From Phycisphaerae bacterium (GTDB lineage: Bacteria; Planctomycetota; Phycisphaerae; UBA1845), in NCBI GenBank assembly GCA_029260015.1, contig JAJDEB010000036.1, positions 62,001 to 126,000 of the forward strand: 64,000 nt of DNA. Direction: 5' to 3'. This document shows positions 48,674 to 57,873 of this stretch, piece after piece. The position numbers and the translations under genes were made by a program. The notes under the pieces were generated by a model. It was not told where the DNA came from. It ran no database searches and saw only the letters and a program-made list of their open reading frames with translations. The stretch's first letter is position 1; each line of letters opens with the position of its first letter.

Positions 48674-50098
48674 ATGAAATCTAAGCGAACAACGTGGCTG
48701 ACAATTTCCATTTCACTGCTGATCGTTGGATCGGTTGCAACGTTCATTATTCTTCGTCGGTTCAACATGGAACGGGAAGCCGATGCCCTTTGGAATGAAT
48801 GCCGAAGCGAACTCATTGCAGCGGGTGAGCCGATTACACTGGCCGAGATCGAAGCGAGACGCCCTGTTGTGCCCGACGCAGAAAACGGCTCGTTGATCAT
48901 CGAGACTTTCGCCTCCAAACTTCAGGACTTGAATTCAAACGCAGCCGAAAACGTCCCGCTATTCAATGAGGACCAAAGACGCATCGACCCGTTCGTCGGC
49001 ATCGCGCCAGAATGCGTCGGGCCGATGCGGGCATTTCTCATGGATAACCGAAGACTCATTGACGATCTTTCGCTCTTGAACACAAACACCAATGGGCGGC
49101 TGACAAACATTTCGTACGACTTTAAGGGCGACAATCCGAACGATTTCAGGCTGCCGTCACTGGCACCGTGGAGTGTCGCGGGAAAACTCATGCGCATTGA
49201 GTCAATCGGTCAATTCATCGAGGGAGACATAAACGGTGGAATGAAATCCATCGTGACGCAATTCGGAATTGCCGCGACGATGAGACATGAACCGAACTTC
49301 AAACTCTACAGCATTCGTATGAGAACCATTCGTGATGCCATATCATCATTCAAGGCAGCAATTCGAACGGGTAAGCTAGACCTGCAACACCTTGACCGCA
49401 TGGCATCGCAAATCAACGCCCAAATTGACACGATCTCACCCGCCGAAGTCATGCGGGCGGAACGCGCTTTCCACATCTTGGCATACGAAAGTCTCGCCGC
49501 GAATAAGATTAACGCTGCGGATGTTTTTTGTGACAGAGAACTTTCTGAAATCGGTGCTGTTTCAAAGTTTGATATTCGAATTGCTCAGGTGCGCGCAGTG
49601 TCATATTGGCCGAACCGAATTGCTGTTGCGAGCGATCCCGAGAAACTTCTAAATGCCCGCAAGGACAAGAGGTTCAGACGTAAGTCGCTATCGATTGAAG
49701 ATAAGAAGCGATGGCTGTACAGGGACCTCTTGCCAAATTCATTCTTCAGCGGTCAATTTGCCCGAACCCATGCGCTGTTGCGATGCGCGATCACAGGGAT
49801 CGCGGCTGAGCGCTTTCGACTGGAACATGATCGATTCCCAGATTCGCTTGAAGAACTCGTGCCAACCTACATCGACGCGATACCGAATGACCCATTCACC
49901 AGAAAGCCAGTGCAACTCGCCAAGACCGATATTGGCATCGTCATTTACTCATTCGGAATAGACGAGGAGGATGATCGCGGCAACGTCGAAACTCCCAGGG
50001 GCGGATACGGCAATCCGGACATCGGGTTTCGCTTAGCCAACCCAACAAATCGCGGCTCGATCATCGCTTCGCCGGAACCATTCAAACATTCAGAATAG
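48674..50098 (+). CDS. Membrane-anchored protein of unknown function
   Basis: A 474-residue protein started at the ATG at 48674 (MKSKRTTW), the first start after the palindromic element. One N-terminal membrane helix (LTISISLLIVGSVATFIIL) is followed by a helical periplasmic-side domain beginning READALWNECRSELIAAGEP. The C-terminal region ALLRCAITGIAAERFRLEH ... FPDSLEELVPTYIDAIPNDPF resembles a motif found in many planctomycete membrane proteins and in some pseudopilin-like proteins. No function can be assigned. It converges with the zinc-ribbon trio. Confidence 0.75.
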   Translation: MKSKRTTWLTISISLLIVGSVATFIILRRFNMEREADALWNECRSELIAAGEPITLAEIEARRPVVPDAENGSLIIETFASKLQDLNSNAAENVPLFNEDQRRIDPFVGIAPECVGPMRAFLMDNRRLIDDLSLLNTNTNGRLTNISYDFKGDNPNDFRLPSLAPWSVAGKLMRIESIGQFIEGDINGGMKSIVTQFGIAATMRHEPNFKLYSIRMRTIRDAISSFKAAIRTGKLDLQHLDRMASQINAQIDTISPAEVMRAERAFHILAYESLAANKINAADVFCDRELSEIGAVSKFDIRIAQVRAVSYWPNRIAVASDPEKLLNARKDKRFRRKSLSIEDKKRWLYRDLLPNSFFSGQFARTHALLRCAITGIAAERFRLEHDRFPDSLEELVPTYIDAIPNDPFTRKPVQLAKTDIGIVIYSFGIDEEDDRGNVETPRGGYGNPDIGFRLANPTNRGSIIASPEPFKHSE

Positions 50099-50118
50099 CG
50101 CACCAGCTTCAAAGCAAG

Positions 50119-50544
50119 TCAGGTCGTTTCACCACATTCGGGACATCGTGGTTCGGGCAGGCCAGTCAAGTTGTAACCGCAATGAATGCATTGGTTGCAA
50201 TCGCGACGGCGGCGGGCTCGCAAGGGAATGCCAATCAAGGCCCATACGGGAATGATGGAAAACAAGATCAGTGGAACCCACATAGGGAATCGAATTAGGG
50301 TTCCGAATTTACCAGATACTCTCCACCACCATGCCGGTGCTAGGTTGGGCGAACTGCAATACTGCGGAGTCCCCGCTGGTTCGTACTCAAACTCTAAAGA
50401 ACCATTAAAGCAACAGACATGCGTTCGATCGGGGTCCCAACCAGTGTCATAAATCCGCACATATCCGTTATGACCCTTGATCGAAATCGTCAAAGTCATA
50501 ACAGCCAGCATCAGTGAAACAATTGCGATTGACTTGTGAATCAT
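50119..50544 (-). CDS. Small membrane protein with C-terminal zinc ribbon, paralogue 3 of 3
   Basis: A 141-residue protein with an N-terminal hydrophobic helix (IAIVSLMLAVMTLTISI), an extracytoplasmic loop with conserved Trp/Tyr, a second helix (WVPLILFSIIPVWALIGIPL), a basic stretch and a zinc ribbon CIHCGYNLTGLPEPRCPEC. The start is set by an ATGA overlap (50541-50544) with the preceding paralogue. The zinc ribbon would face the cytoplasm. This build is frequent in planctomycetes; its function is unknown. Confidence 0.8.
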   Translation of the reverse strand: MIHKSIAIVSLMLAVMTLTISIKGHNGYVRIYDTGWDPDRTHVCCFNGSLEFEYEPAGTPQYCSSPNLAPAWWWRVSGKFGTLIRFPMWVPLILFSIIPVWALIGIPLRARRRRDCNQCIHCGYNLTGLPEPRCPECGETT

Positions 50545-51002
50545 GCTTTGTGACCACATTCGGGACACCTCGGTTCGGGTAATCCGGTCAGGCTGTAGCC
50601 GCATTGAATGCATTGATTGTGTTTTCGGCGGCGACGGCGGCGGAGCGGACCGTAGAAGAGGATCATCGTAACTGATACGGACAGTAAGAATGCAATCCAA
50701 ACCGGAAACAATACTCCAGAATGCACGGTTCCCCTCGCATCATAGGAAAAGATTGAGACGCTATACCAACTCGGCTTTGCCCATATATGTCGTCCCAGCA
50801 TGAATGTTTTCTGCGGTTCCTGTGATTCGTTACGCCGACTGACAAAACAGCTTGCACGTCCTGAGTGGAAAGCAAAAGTAATCTGAGACGTTTCTGAAAA
50901 CTCCCAAGCACGAATCTTGTCAGTGCCATAACTGGCAATCCAAAGCGCTCCAATTGAGACAATAAAGAAACCGGCAATTATTATGATCGATTTGCGAATC
51001 AT
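50541..51002 (-). CDS. Small membrane protein with C-terminal zinc ribbon, paralogue 2 of 3
   Basis: A 153-residue protein built like its neighbours: N-terminal helix (SIIIIAGFFIVSIGALWIA), a loop of about 70 residues with SYDARGTVHSG, a second helix (FPVWIAFLLSVSVTMILFYG), RRRRRR and the zinc ribbon CIQCGYSLTGLPEPRCPEC. It is joined to both neighbours by ATGA overlaps. The zinc-ribbon tails of paralogues 2 and 3 are almost identical, while the loops have diverged. Confidence 0.82.
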   Translation of the reverse strand: MIRKSIIIIAGFFIVSIGALWIASYGTDKIRAWEFSETSQITFAFHSGRASCFVSRRNESQEPQKTFMLGRHIWAKPSWYSVSIFSYDARGTVHSGVLFPVWIAFLLSVSVTMILFYGPLRRRRRRKHNQCIQCGYSLTGLPEPRCPECGHKA

Positions 51003-51463
51003 ATTTGTTCACCGCACTCTGGGCACACGCCGGATTCATTCCCGGTCAAATTGTAATCACACCGCCGGCAATGATTCAGCAAGTTTGGCTTACTTGGCCA
51101 AGCAACAATCGCCGCGCACGCACACGGAAGGATAATCATCCACAACGGGATCGCGTACCAACCGACACCCACGGCATTTTCTATGAAGAACCACCATCGC
51201 ATCCGGATTGGTCGATGCGTAACGATTGCCCATCCCGGCATGTTTGTTTGGAAGGCTTTTTCCAGCGTGACAAGGACAAGGGCGCCATCTTTGGCTCCAA
51301 CCCCTACGCCATTGCCGAACCAGTAAATAATCGACAAAGAGAAATTCGCGACCCAAAGCGAGGCAAACGCTACCGAACCGCAAGGTCCAAGCAGAAAGAC
51401 TGAGCGACGTAGTTTTGGACGTCTGCCCAACCACTGCTTTAATGCTTTTGGTATCAGTGTCAT
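50999..51463 (-). CDS. Small membrane protein with C-terminal zinc ribbon, paralogue 1 of 3
   Basis: A 154-residue protein, first gene of the coupled trio. It has a basic N terminus (KQWLGRRPKLRR), two hydrophobic segments (around SVAFASLWVANFSLSIIYW and YAIPLWMIILPCACAAIV), and a zinc ribbon CRRCDYNLTGNESGVCPEC that is more diverged than those of its partners. The stop overlaps the next start by ATGA. The function is unknown; the coupled stoichiometry suggests the three proteins may form one membrane complex (inference). Confidence 0.8.
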   Translation of the reverse strand: MTLIPKALKQWLGRRPKLRRSVFLLGPCGSVAFASLWVANFSLSIIYWFGNGVGVGAKDGALVLVTLEKAFQTNMPGWAIVTHRPIRMRWWFFIENAVGVGWYAIPLWMIILPCACAAIVAWPSKPNLLNHCRRCDYNLTGNESGVCPECGEQI

Positions 51464-51596
51464 CCGAATTCAATGGCCCTTTAACAGGCGCTGCTTGTCA
51501 GTTGCCTGTTGGATTTGACATAATATCCTGGTGCCAGCCGACGGGAAGAAACTTCTGTATCATTTTGGTCGCGCGGCACTGGAAGGCTGTATTTCG

Positions 51597-53555
51597 ATGA
51601 ATGCGAATTCGTTTTTTAACTCTTGGGAGGCACGGATGCTGACTCTTGTACTTGCTGGATGGCTTGCTGGATGCGGCGTTGCTGATGATCCGGCTGTATT
51701 TTTGGCTGACTTCAATAGCGGCGGTATTTCGGATGCGAACGGAAACGGCTCCTCTGGAGATTCGGGGAGTGATTGGGCGAAGTTTCGGGCGGTCGATCAA
51801 GTCGTTTACGTTGCAACCGATACACCGAAACCGCTTGCCTTAACTTGTCTGGGCGGCGATCCTGGCGACGCTGCATTTGAGACTACGGCTAAACCGAAGA
51901 ACGGTTCGCTTTCTGGCGATGCGCCGCGACTTTTCTATACGCCATCCAAAGAATTCACTGGCGAGGACCAGATCCGATTTCGGGCGACGCGCGGGCAGGG
52001 TTCTTCTGAGGCGGTCATTACCATTCATGTCAGTGAATGGGTTCCGCCGATCGGCATACCTGTGCCCGATTTTGGCATTGAAGAGACGGTGGCTAAGCAG
52101 TATGGCGATGCTTCGTTTGTGACGCACTATGTCGATAACTCGCATCCGCGTTCGACCGATGACGACAATCTCAACGGTTCGCGATCGCAGCCGCGACATA
52201 GCATTCCCACCGAACTTGATGCTGGCAGCGTCGTCGTGCTTGCGGGCGGGCCTTACGATTATCGCATTGGTGGCACGATTCCCATTCATTCCAAAGGAAC
52301 CATAAAGCAGCCGGTCATCATCCGAAGCGCCGACCCGACGTCGCCCGTTCATTTTTCTGAAAGCGTGACAATGACGGGCGCGTATCTCATTATCGAACAC
52401 GTCGTCTTCGACGGCGGCAACCCGCTGTTCGTCAAGGATGGCCCGCACCACATGGCCATCCGACACAGCGAAGTCACCAACTGCGGCGGGCCGGCGATCC
52501 AACTGTCATCGTGGGACGGCAAACCCATCCACGACATCGTGATCTACGACTGCAAGATTCACGGCAATGGGAACGTCAATGCCGACTTCGACGAGGACTA
52601 CCACGGCATCGGCGTCGGCAGCGGCGTATCTAATCTGTGGGTCGTCGATAACGAAATGTACGCCAACAGCGGCGATGGCATTCAGATCAACGCGGGCAAC
52701 TTCGCGGCGCAGGCATCAACGCATCACATCTACGTCGGCCGCAACGAATCGTATGGCAACAAGCAAACCGGCATGTGGTGCAAGCAAGCCACCGATGTCA
52801 TCTTCTCGCAGAACCATTCCCATCATCACGTCCCCAGCAACTCGTCACCGGGGGCTGGCATGGGTTGCCAATACGATCCGGAACGCATCTGGTTTTTGTT
52901 CAACCGAATCCACGACTGCGACTATGGCATCATGCAAGCCAGCGGAAGCGGCAGCACCGGCGGTGAGAACAGCTACATCGTCGGCAACATGATCTACGAC
53001 ATCCGCGACAGCGACGGCGACTTTAATCCGAACACCTCATGGTCCAACGCGGGAATTCTGGTTGTCGGCGGAATGCATCGCAGCATCGTCAACAATACGA
53101 TCGAACGTGCGGATGGCGGTATTCATGCGGCTGCGACTTATGGTGATTACGTCATCACCAACAACATCATCGCCGACATCAACCGGCCCGACGGCAAACA
53201 CATCTTTTTTGAACACGCCGAACCAGCGTCTAAGTCGACTATTCAAAACTGCTTGTTCTCGCAGAAGCAGGACCGTTTGCGACTGATCTGGGGCGGTAGG
53301 AACGTCAGCAGTGCGCGGGCGATTGGCGGTACGAGCAGCCCACAGTCAAGATGCCTCGAGGACGATCCGCACTTCGTCGATGCGCGAAAGGACAGGTTGC
53401 AATTGCGGAAAGACAGTCCGGCAATCGATCACGGTGCGATGAGTGCGGTCTATGAGGAATTCAAGAAGCGCTATGGCATCAGCATCATGGTTGACTTTGA
53501 TGGAGTTGCGCGACCGATTGGCGATGGATTTGATATTGGTGCCGATGAGTATTAG
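51597..53555 (+). CDS. Beta-helix lipoprotein (short paralogue)
   Basis: A protein of about 652 residues if started at the ATG at 51597; an ATG at 51636 has a stronger GGGAGG but leaves a signal without basic residues. The lipobox is LAGC (LVLAGWLAGCGVADD). A cadherin/BID-like module (TPKPLALTCLGGDP ... YTPSKEFTGEDQIRF) occupies about residues 60-145. From residue 148 to the end is the beta-helix shared with the 23.1 and 43.5 kb proteins: PPIGIPVPDFGIEETV, FDEDYHGIGVG, NSGDGIQINAG, GRNESYGNKQTGMW and CQYDPERIWF. It lacks all Cys-rich and calcium repeats, so it may be closest to the bare enzyme. It is probably an outer-membrane or periplasmic lipoprotein. Confidence 0.88.
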   Translation: MNANSFFNSWEARMLTLVLAGWLAGCGVADDPAVFLADFNSGGISDANGNGSSGDSGSDWAKFRAVDQVVYVATDTPKPLALTCLGGDPGDAAFETTAKPKNGSLSGDAPRLFYTPSKEFTGEDQIRFRATRGQGSSEAVITIHVSEWVPPIGIPVPDFGIEETVAKQYGDASFVTHYVDNSHPRSTDDDNLNGSRSQPRHSIPTELDAGSVVVLAGGPYDYRIGGTIPIHSKGTIKQPVIIRSADPTSPVHFSESVTMTGAYLIIEHVVFDGGNPLFVKDGPHHMAIRHSEVTNCGGPAIQLSSWDGKPIHDIVIYDCKIHGNGNVNADFDEDYHGIGVGSGVSNLWVVDNEMYANSGDGIQINAGNFAAQASTHHIYVGRNESYGNKQTGMWCKQATDVIFSQNHSHHHVPSNSSPGAGMGCQYDPERIWFLFNRIHDCDYGIMQASGSGSTGGENSYIVGNMIYDIRDSDGDFNPNTSWSNAGILVVGGMHRSIVNNTIERADGGIHAAATYGDYVITNNIIADINRPDGKHIFFEHAEPASKSTIQNCLFSQKQDRLRLIWGGRNVSSARAIGGTSSPQSRCLEDDPHFVDARKDRLQLRKDSPAIDHGAMSAVYEEFKKRYGISIMVDFDGVARPIGDGFDIGADEY

Positions 53556-53629
53556 GCGTTGAAATGGACAGAACGGACACGGCCCACGCTGCGAACCTAT
53601 TCACGCCAAGAACCAGATGAGTTATCGCC

Positions 53630-54556
53630 CTACCGAATTTTTCTTGCTGAGAATGTTGCGTTTCCGCCATCGTCGTCTTCGATTTTGAATTCTTCGACAC
53701 CTAGTTTTTTGAAAGAGCGTTTCCACCATCCGAGAGTCGGATAGGCGACGCGGTGGCTGGCGTGCATACGGCCCTTTACGGGCAAGTTCATCTGTCGGCC
53801 CGTCAAATTGCATCCGATCGAATTGCAAATCGCAAACGCACCGAGTACGCGACTCCGCACACGCAGTTCGCCTTCAAAGATTCGGCGAAACGCGCAACGG
53901 AAGGTCTCCACCTGCACCCAGATCATACCGCCCTTTCGCAGCACCTTGGCCACCTTGGGCAGCGTGATGTGAATGTTCACATGATTGAAGACCAATCGCG
54001 AAAACACAAAATCGATCGAGTCGGGCGCGATGTATTGATTAAGGTCTTCAACCCCGGAGTTGTGAATCGTCGGCGGTTCGATTCCTTCGCAGCGAGCCAG
54101 TGCAGATCCCAACTCGACGTATTCCGGTTGCAATTCTAACCCTACCACCGAATTCGCAGTGCGCTGAAATTCCCATAGCCAACGACCGAAACTGCAACCC
54201 AGGTCCAATACGTCTTTGCCTTCGATCATTGATTGCGGCGGTTTGGGCGTTGGCATGTTGCGGCCATGATCGACCCAGTTGCAGTATTCCTTGGCGACAT
54301 TGCCAACGATGTAGCCCTGGTTGGTGAGGGTGTGGCGTTTATCACCTTGGCCGATCAGTCCGAGTTCGCGGGCTTTGAGGGCGATTTCGACCGGATAGGC
54401 ATCCGTCGAGTGCTCGCCCTGCTGACCATAATAGGCGTCGCGCAGGAAACGCAGCAAGACGTCTCCCGTTGGCGGCATAATGGCTTCTTGGATTTCGGTC
54501 AGCGTCGCCGTCGTCATTGGTTTGCTCAATCGTTCCACTTGTTTATCGACCTTCAA
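53630..54556 (-). CDS. Class I SAM-dependent methyltransferase
   Basis: A 308-residue cytoplasmic enzyme with SAM motif VLDLGCSFGRWLWEF at about residue 115 and the partner acidic residue in VGLELQPEYV. The N-terminal 100 residues are helical (EIQEAIMPPTGDVLLRFLRDA). The C-terminal part has a basic, aromatic stretch (YPTLGWWKRSFKKLGVEEF). As last gene of the block B transcript it probably methylates a sugar or a lipid-linked intermediate (inference). An ATG at 54517 is a shorter alternative start. Confidence 0.85.
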   Translation of the reverse strand: MKVDKQVERLSKPMTTATLTEIQEAIMPPTGDVLLRFLRDAYYGQQGEHSTDAYPVEIALKARELGLIGQGDKRHTLTNQGYIVGNVAKEYCNWVDHGRNMPTPKPPQSMIEGKDVLDLGCSFGRWLWEFQRTANSVVGLELQPEYVELGSALARCEGIEPPTIHNSGVEDLNQYIAPDSIDFVFSRLVFNHVNIHITLPKVAKVLRKGGMIWVQVETFRCAFRRIFEGELRVRSRVLGAFAICNSIGCNLTGRQMNLPVKGRMHASHRVAYPTLGWWKRSFKKLGVEEFKIEDDDGGNATFSARKIR

Positions 54557-54580
54557 AGACCGGCCATGTAACTGCGCGGG

Positions 54581-56551
54581 TCATGTGATTGCGGACGCCT
54601 CCCTCGATACGCTTCGAGCGGGCACTTTCGCCCCACCACGAAGGTCGGCGATGGTATATTCGGACCCATCGGTGATGCCATCTTCGATGTACATGCGATG
54701 CCACGCTTCCAGGGCGATCACGCTCCAGAGTTGAAGCGAGTAGTCGCGTTTCCCAGCAAGGTGATTGCCAACCATTTTTTCGACGCCTTGCGGATTTAAG
54801 ATTCCCGTCTTGGTCACATGCTCGTTCGAGAGAAACCGCGTCACGAATTCCTGCAACTCGCCCTTGAACCACTGCCCGATCGGAGAATCGAAACCAACCT
54901 TCTTCCGCTCGGCGATGTTTTTGTCAATCCACTGCGTCGCAACGGTTTTGAAAATGTGCTTGGTCCGCGTCCCATTGATTCGGTACTTGGCCGGCAAACT
55001 CGTCACAAAATCGACCAACTCAAAATCGCACAAAGGGGCGCGCACTTCCAAACCGCAAGCCATGCTCATTCGGTCCATGTAGCACAACTGATATTCGGGC
55101 AGATACCCGTTCACATCCACATCGGTAACGCGATGCATGAAACGCCGATCGTCATCAGCGCACAAAATGTCACGCAAGAACCCATCGCCTGCAGGGTCAT
55201 TGGCTGCTGCTTTTACGGCGTCCGCGATCAAACCGTCGCGCGTCTCAGCCGACAACATGCTCACCCAACCGAGGTACGCCTCGGGCAGCGGCAATGCCCC
55301 ACCGCTGACGAACCGCTTTGCACGCTTGGCGAATCGACTTCCCGTGGTTGACTCCGGCCAACGGTTGACGATGCGCTCGACGATGCTTTTGCGCATCCAG
55401 ACGGGCAGCCATCGATAGTATTGCAACATTCTGACGCCACCGTGCCTCGGATACCCGTAAAAAATCTCATCGCCGCCGGTTCCCCCGACAGCCACTTTGA
55501 CGTGCTTGCGGGTGAACTGGCTAAGCAGGTATACCAGTACTGATGTGGGCTCTCCGTGGGGTTCGTCGTAGTGCCACAGGATTTTTGGAAGTAGCTCTAT
55601 ACTCGATACCGGACCGAGGATGAGTTCGTGGTGCTTCGCGCCAAGGTCCTCCGCTACTTTTCGGGCGTAGTTGAGTTCGTTGAACCCTTCAGCAAGCCCC
55701 TCATAACCCACGGCGAAAGTCTGCACGTTGGCTTCGTGCTTGCGCATCAGGGCGACCATGACCGACGAGTCCAGCCCACCGCTGAGAAACGCCCCGACCT
55801 CGACATCGCTCTTGAGGCACAACCGGACTGACTCGTCTAACCGTTCGCTCAACTCGGTGCAGGCGCCCGCGAACGACAGGTCCGAGCGCTGCTGTTGGGT
55901 CCGCTGCCAATAGCGTCGAACTTCGGATTCGCCGTTTTCCCAAATGAGCATTTCACCCGGGGCGAGTTTTTGGATGCCTGAATAAAACGTTCCAGGCGCG
56001 GGAACGTAACCGGCGGCCAGGAATTGGCATACCGCTTGTGGATTGACCGCACGGCGATGCTGCGATTGCAGGATCGTCTTGGGTTCGGAACCGAACAGAA
56101 TCTGCTGACCCTCGATCTTGTAGTATAGCGGCTTCTCACCGATCCGATCGCGGGCCAGCACCAATCGGCGGCGACGGGAATCCCAAATCGCGATCCCGAA
56201 CATGCCGCGCAGATGCGATGCGAAATCCAACCCATGGTCTTCGTAGAGGTGGACGATCGTCTCCGTGTCGCATGCTGTCGTAAACTGATGACCGTTGGCT
56301 TTGAGCTGTTTGGTGAGTGATTCGTAGTTGTATATTTCACCATTGAAAACAACATGCAAAGTGCCGTCTTCGTTGGTCATGGGTTGTTTGCCGCTCGTCA
56401 GGTCGATGATGCTCAGGCGCCGCATCGCCAAACCGACTCCGTCAGCGACATAGAATCCATCTTCATCCGGGCCGCGGTGTTCGATGCTTGCGCACATTCG
56501 CCTTAACAGCGCTTCGTCGTTGAACCCTACATATCCCGTGATACCACACAT
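54581..56551 (-). CDS. asnB: Asparagine synthase (glutamine-hydrolysing) family amidotransferase
   Basis: A 656-residue protein started at the ATG at 56551 so that the catalytic Cys2 of MCGITGYVG becomes the N-terminal nucleophile; AGGAG lies upstream. The glutaminase half has RRLSIIDLTSG and FNGEIYN. The synthetase half has the ATP P-loop SGGLDSS. In housekeeping form it makes asparagine. In polysaccharide clusters homologues often act as amidotransferases that convert uronic acids or other carboxylates to amides. The position between glycosyltransferases favours the latter here (inference). It begins two bases after the stop of the preceding glycosyltransferase gene. Confidence 0.93.
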   Translation of the reverse strand: MCGITGYVGFNDEALLRRMCASIEHRGPDEDGFYVADGVGLAMRRLSIIDLTSGKQPMTNEDGTLHVVFNGEIYNYESLTKQLKANGHQFTTACDTETIVHLYEDHGLDFASHLRGMFGIAIWDSRRRRLVLARDRIGEKPLYYKIEGQQILFGSEPKTILQSQHRRAVNPQAVCQFLAAGYVPAPGTFYSGIQKLAPGEMLIWENGESEVRRYWQRTQQQRSDLSFAGACTELSERLDESVRLCLKSDVEVGAFLSGGLDSSVMVALMRKHEANVQTFAVGYEGLAEGFNELNYARKVAEDLGAKHHELILGPVSSIELLPKILWHYDEPHGEPTSVLVYLLSQFTRKHVKVAVGGTGGDEIFYGYPRHGGVRMLQYYRWLPVWMRKSIVERIVNRWPESTTGSRFAKRAKRFVSGGALPLPEAYLGWVSMLSAETRDGLIADAVKAAANDPAGDGFLRDILCADDDRRFMHRVTDVDVNGYLPEYQLCYMDRMSMACGLEVRAPLCDFELVDFVTSLPAKYRINGTRTKHIFKTVATQWIDKNIAERKKVGFDSPIGQWFKGELQEFVTRFLSNEHVTKTGILNPQGVEKMVGNHLAGKRDYSLQLWSVIALEAWHRMYIEDGITDGSEYTIADLRGGAKVPARSVSREASAIT

Positions 56552-56553
56552 GA

Positions 56554-57873
56554 CTACGCAGAACTCCTGAGGATTTCGTCCCATCGCGACACGACAGCCG
56601 GCGCTTCGTATGGAGTCGCCGACGCGCGGGCGTTTGCCGAAAAGGTCGCCCACGTCGCGTCATCGTTTACAAGTTTCTCCATACCGGCGGCGAATTGCTC
56701 CGGCGAGCGATCGTCGATGAGGAAACCATTATGCCCGTCGGTTACCAGATCACCAAGATCGCCGACGTTTGAAACGACGGCTGGCAACCCGCAGGTCATC
56801 GCTTCCATTAGCGACAGGGCCAAGCCTTCTGAATCTGACGTTAGGACAAATGCCCTTGAGCGATTCAAGAATGACCCCACGTCGCTTTGGTGGCCAAGGA
56901 ATTCGACTCGATCGGTGATGTTCAACTCGGTGGCCAATGATTCCAACGCTTCGCGCAATTCACCATCGCCGACGATCACCGCTCTGGTTGCGGGTCGATT
57001 CTTTGCGACGATCGCCACTGCACGAAGGTAGTGATCGATACGTTTGATAGGGCTTAGTCGAGCCACCAGAATAAAATCGATGTCGCGCGTATCCCCCGAA
57101 CATTTAAAGCGCTCCGCATTGATCGCCCCGGAAACGACTTCGCAGCGCGTGGTCACGTCGTGATCGCGATAAAACTGTGCGGCACTGGTGCCCATCGTGA
57201 TGATCAGATCAAACCGACGGACAGCTTTCAGCAGGCTGGCTTCGACTCTGGCGTCGGGTGTTTCCAGCCTACAAAACAAGCGGTTTTCTGCCCAAATACC
57301 TCCGCCCAAAACCTCCATCGGCCCACCGACGCAAAAGTATAGCGCCCGCGATCCGGACAGGCGGGAAACCCCTTGGGCGACTAAACCGTTCAGTAGTAGA
57401 TGGAACCCCCCAACCCATGCAGGCCTGCGCCGCAATGCGACCCACATGAACGTCAGCAGGCGCGACGGCACATTTCCAATCGTTTTGCGCAACCAGTTCG
57501 GTGGTGCAATGATTTCTACATCCGGTGAAGGTGCTGCATCAAACGTCGTCACCATCAACAGCTTGCGACATTTTGGCGATGCGGCTAACGGTGCGACGTG
57601 GGCGTTGAGCCAGTTGTCGGAGTAAAACGTTCCGGTCAGGAGAATCTCGACCGGGTGATCTGCGGCGACGGTTTTTGGTTTGCGTCCGATGAAGCCTGCA
57701 ATCGCAACGCAAACGTGATACGCAACTAGAAACGATCGCAGAATCCACCGCCACATTGCCCGGCGAACGCGCTGCCCCAAAGGGACGTGTGCATTCGCCT
57801 CACCATCGAGCGGTGGCAGCACCAGCGCCGCGTCGGACGCGCTGACTTCGGATGTTCTCGCAAATGCAGTCAC
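56554..57873 (-). CDS. Glycosyltransferase family 4 (GT-B)
   Basis: A 439-residue enzyme with an N-terminal hydrophobic stretch (ILRSFLVAYHVCVAIAGFIG) that may hold it at the membrane. The donor half shows FILVARLSPIKRIDHYLRA, AVIVGDGELREALE, E-x7-E motif EGLALSLME and GDLVTDGHNGFLI. The ATG overlaps the stop of the deacetylase-like gene by ATGA. Confidence 0.92.
   Translation of the reverse strand: MTAFARTSEVSASDAALVLPPLDGEANAHVPLGQRVRRAMWRWILRSFLVAYHVCVAIAGFIGRKPKTVAADHPVEILLTGTFYSDNWLNAHVAPLAASPKCRKLLMVTTFDAAPSPDVEIIAPPNWLRKTIGNVPSRLLTFMWVALRRRPAWVGGFHLLLNGLVAQGVSRLSGSRALYFCVGGPMEVLGGGIWAENRLFCRLETPDARVEASLLKAVRRFDLIITMGTSAAQFYRDHDVTTRCEVVSGAINAERFKCSGDTRDIDFILVARLSPIKRIDHYLRAVAIVAKNRPATRAVIVGDGELREALESLATELNITDRVEFLGHQSDVGSFLNRSRAFVLTSDSEGLALSLMEAMTCGLPAVVSNVGDLGDLVTDGHNGFLIDDRSPEQFAAGMEKLVNDDATWATFSANARASATPYEAPAVVSRWDEILRSSA

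Noticed and set aside
56552-56653. 34-codon upstream extension of the asparagine synthase gene
   Set aside because: The catalytic Cys must follow the initiator Met directly (MCGITG), so translation must start at 56551.
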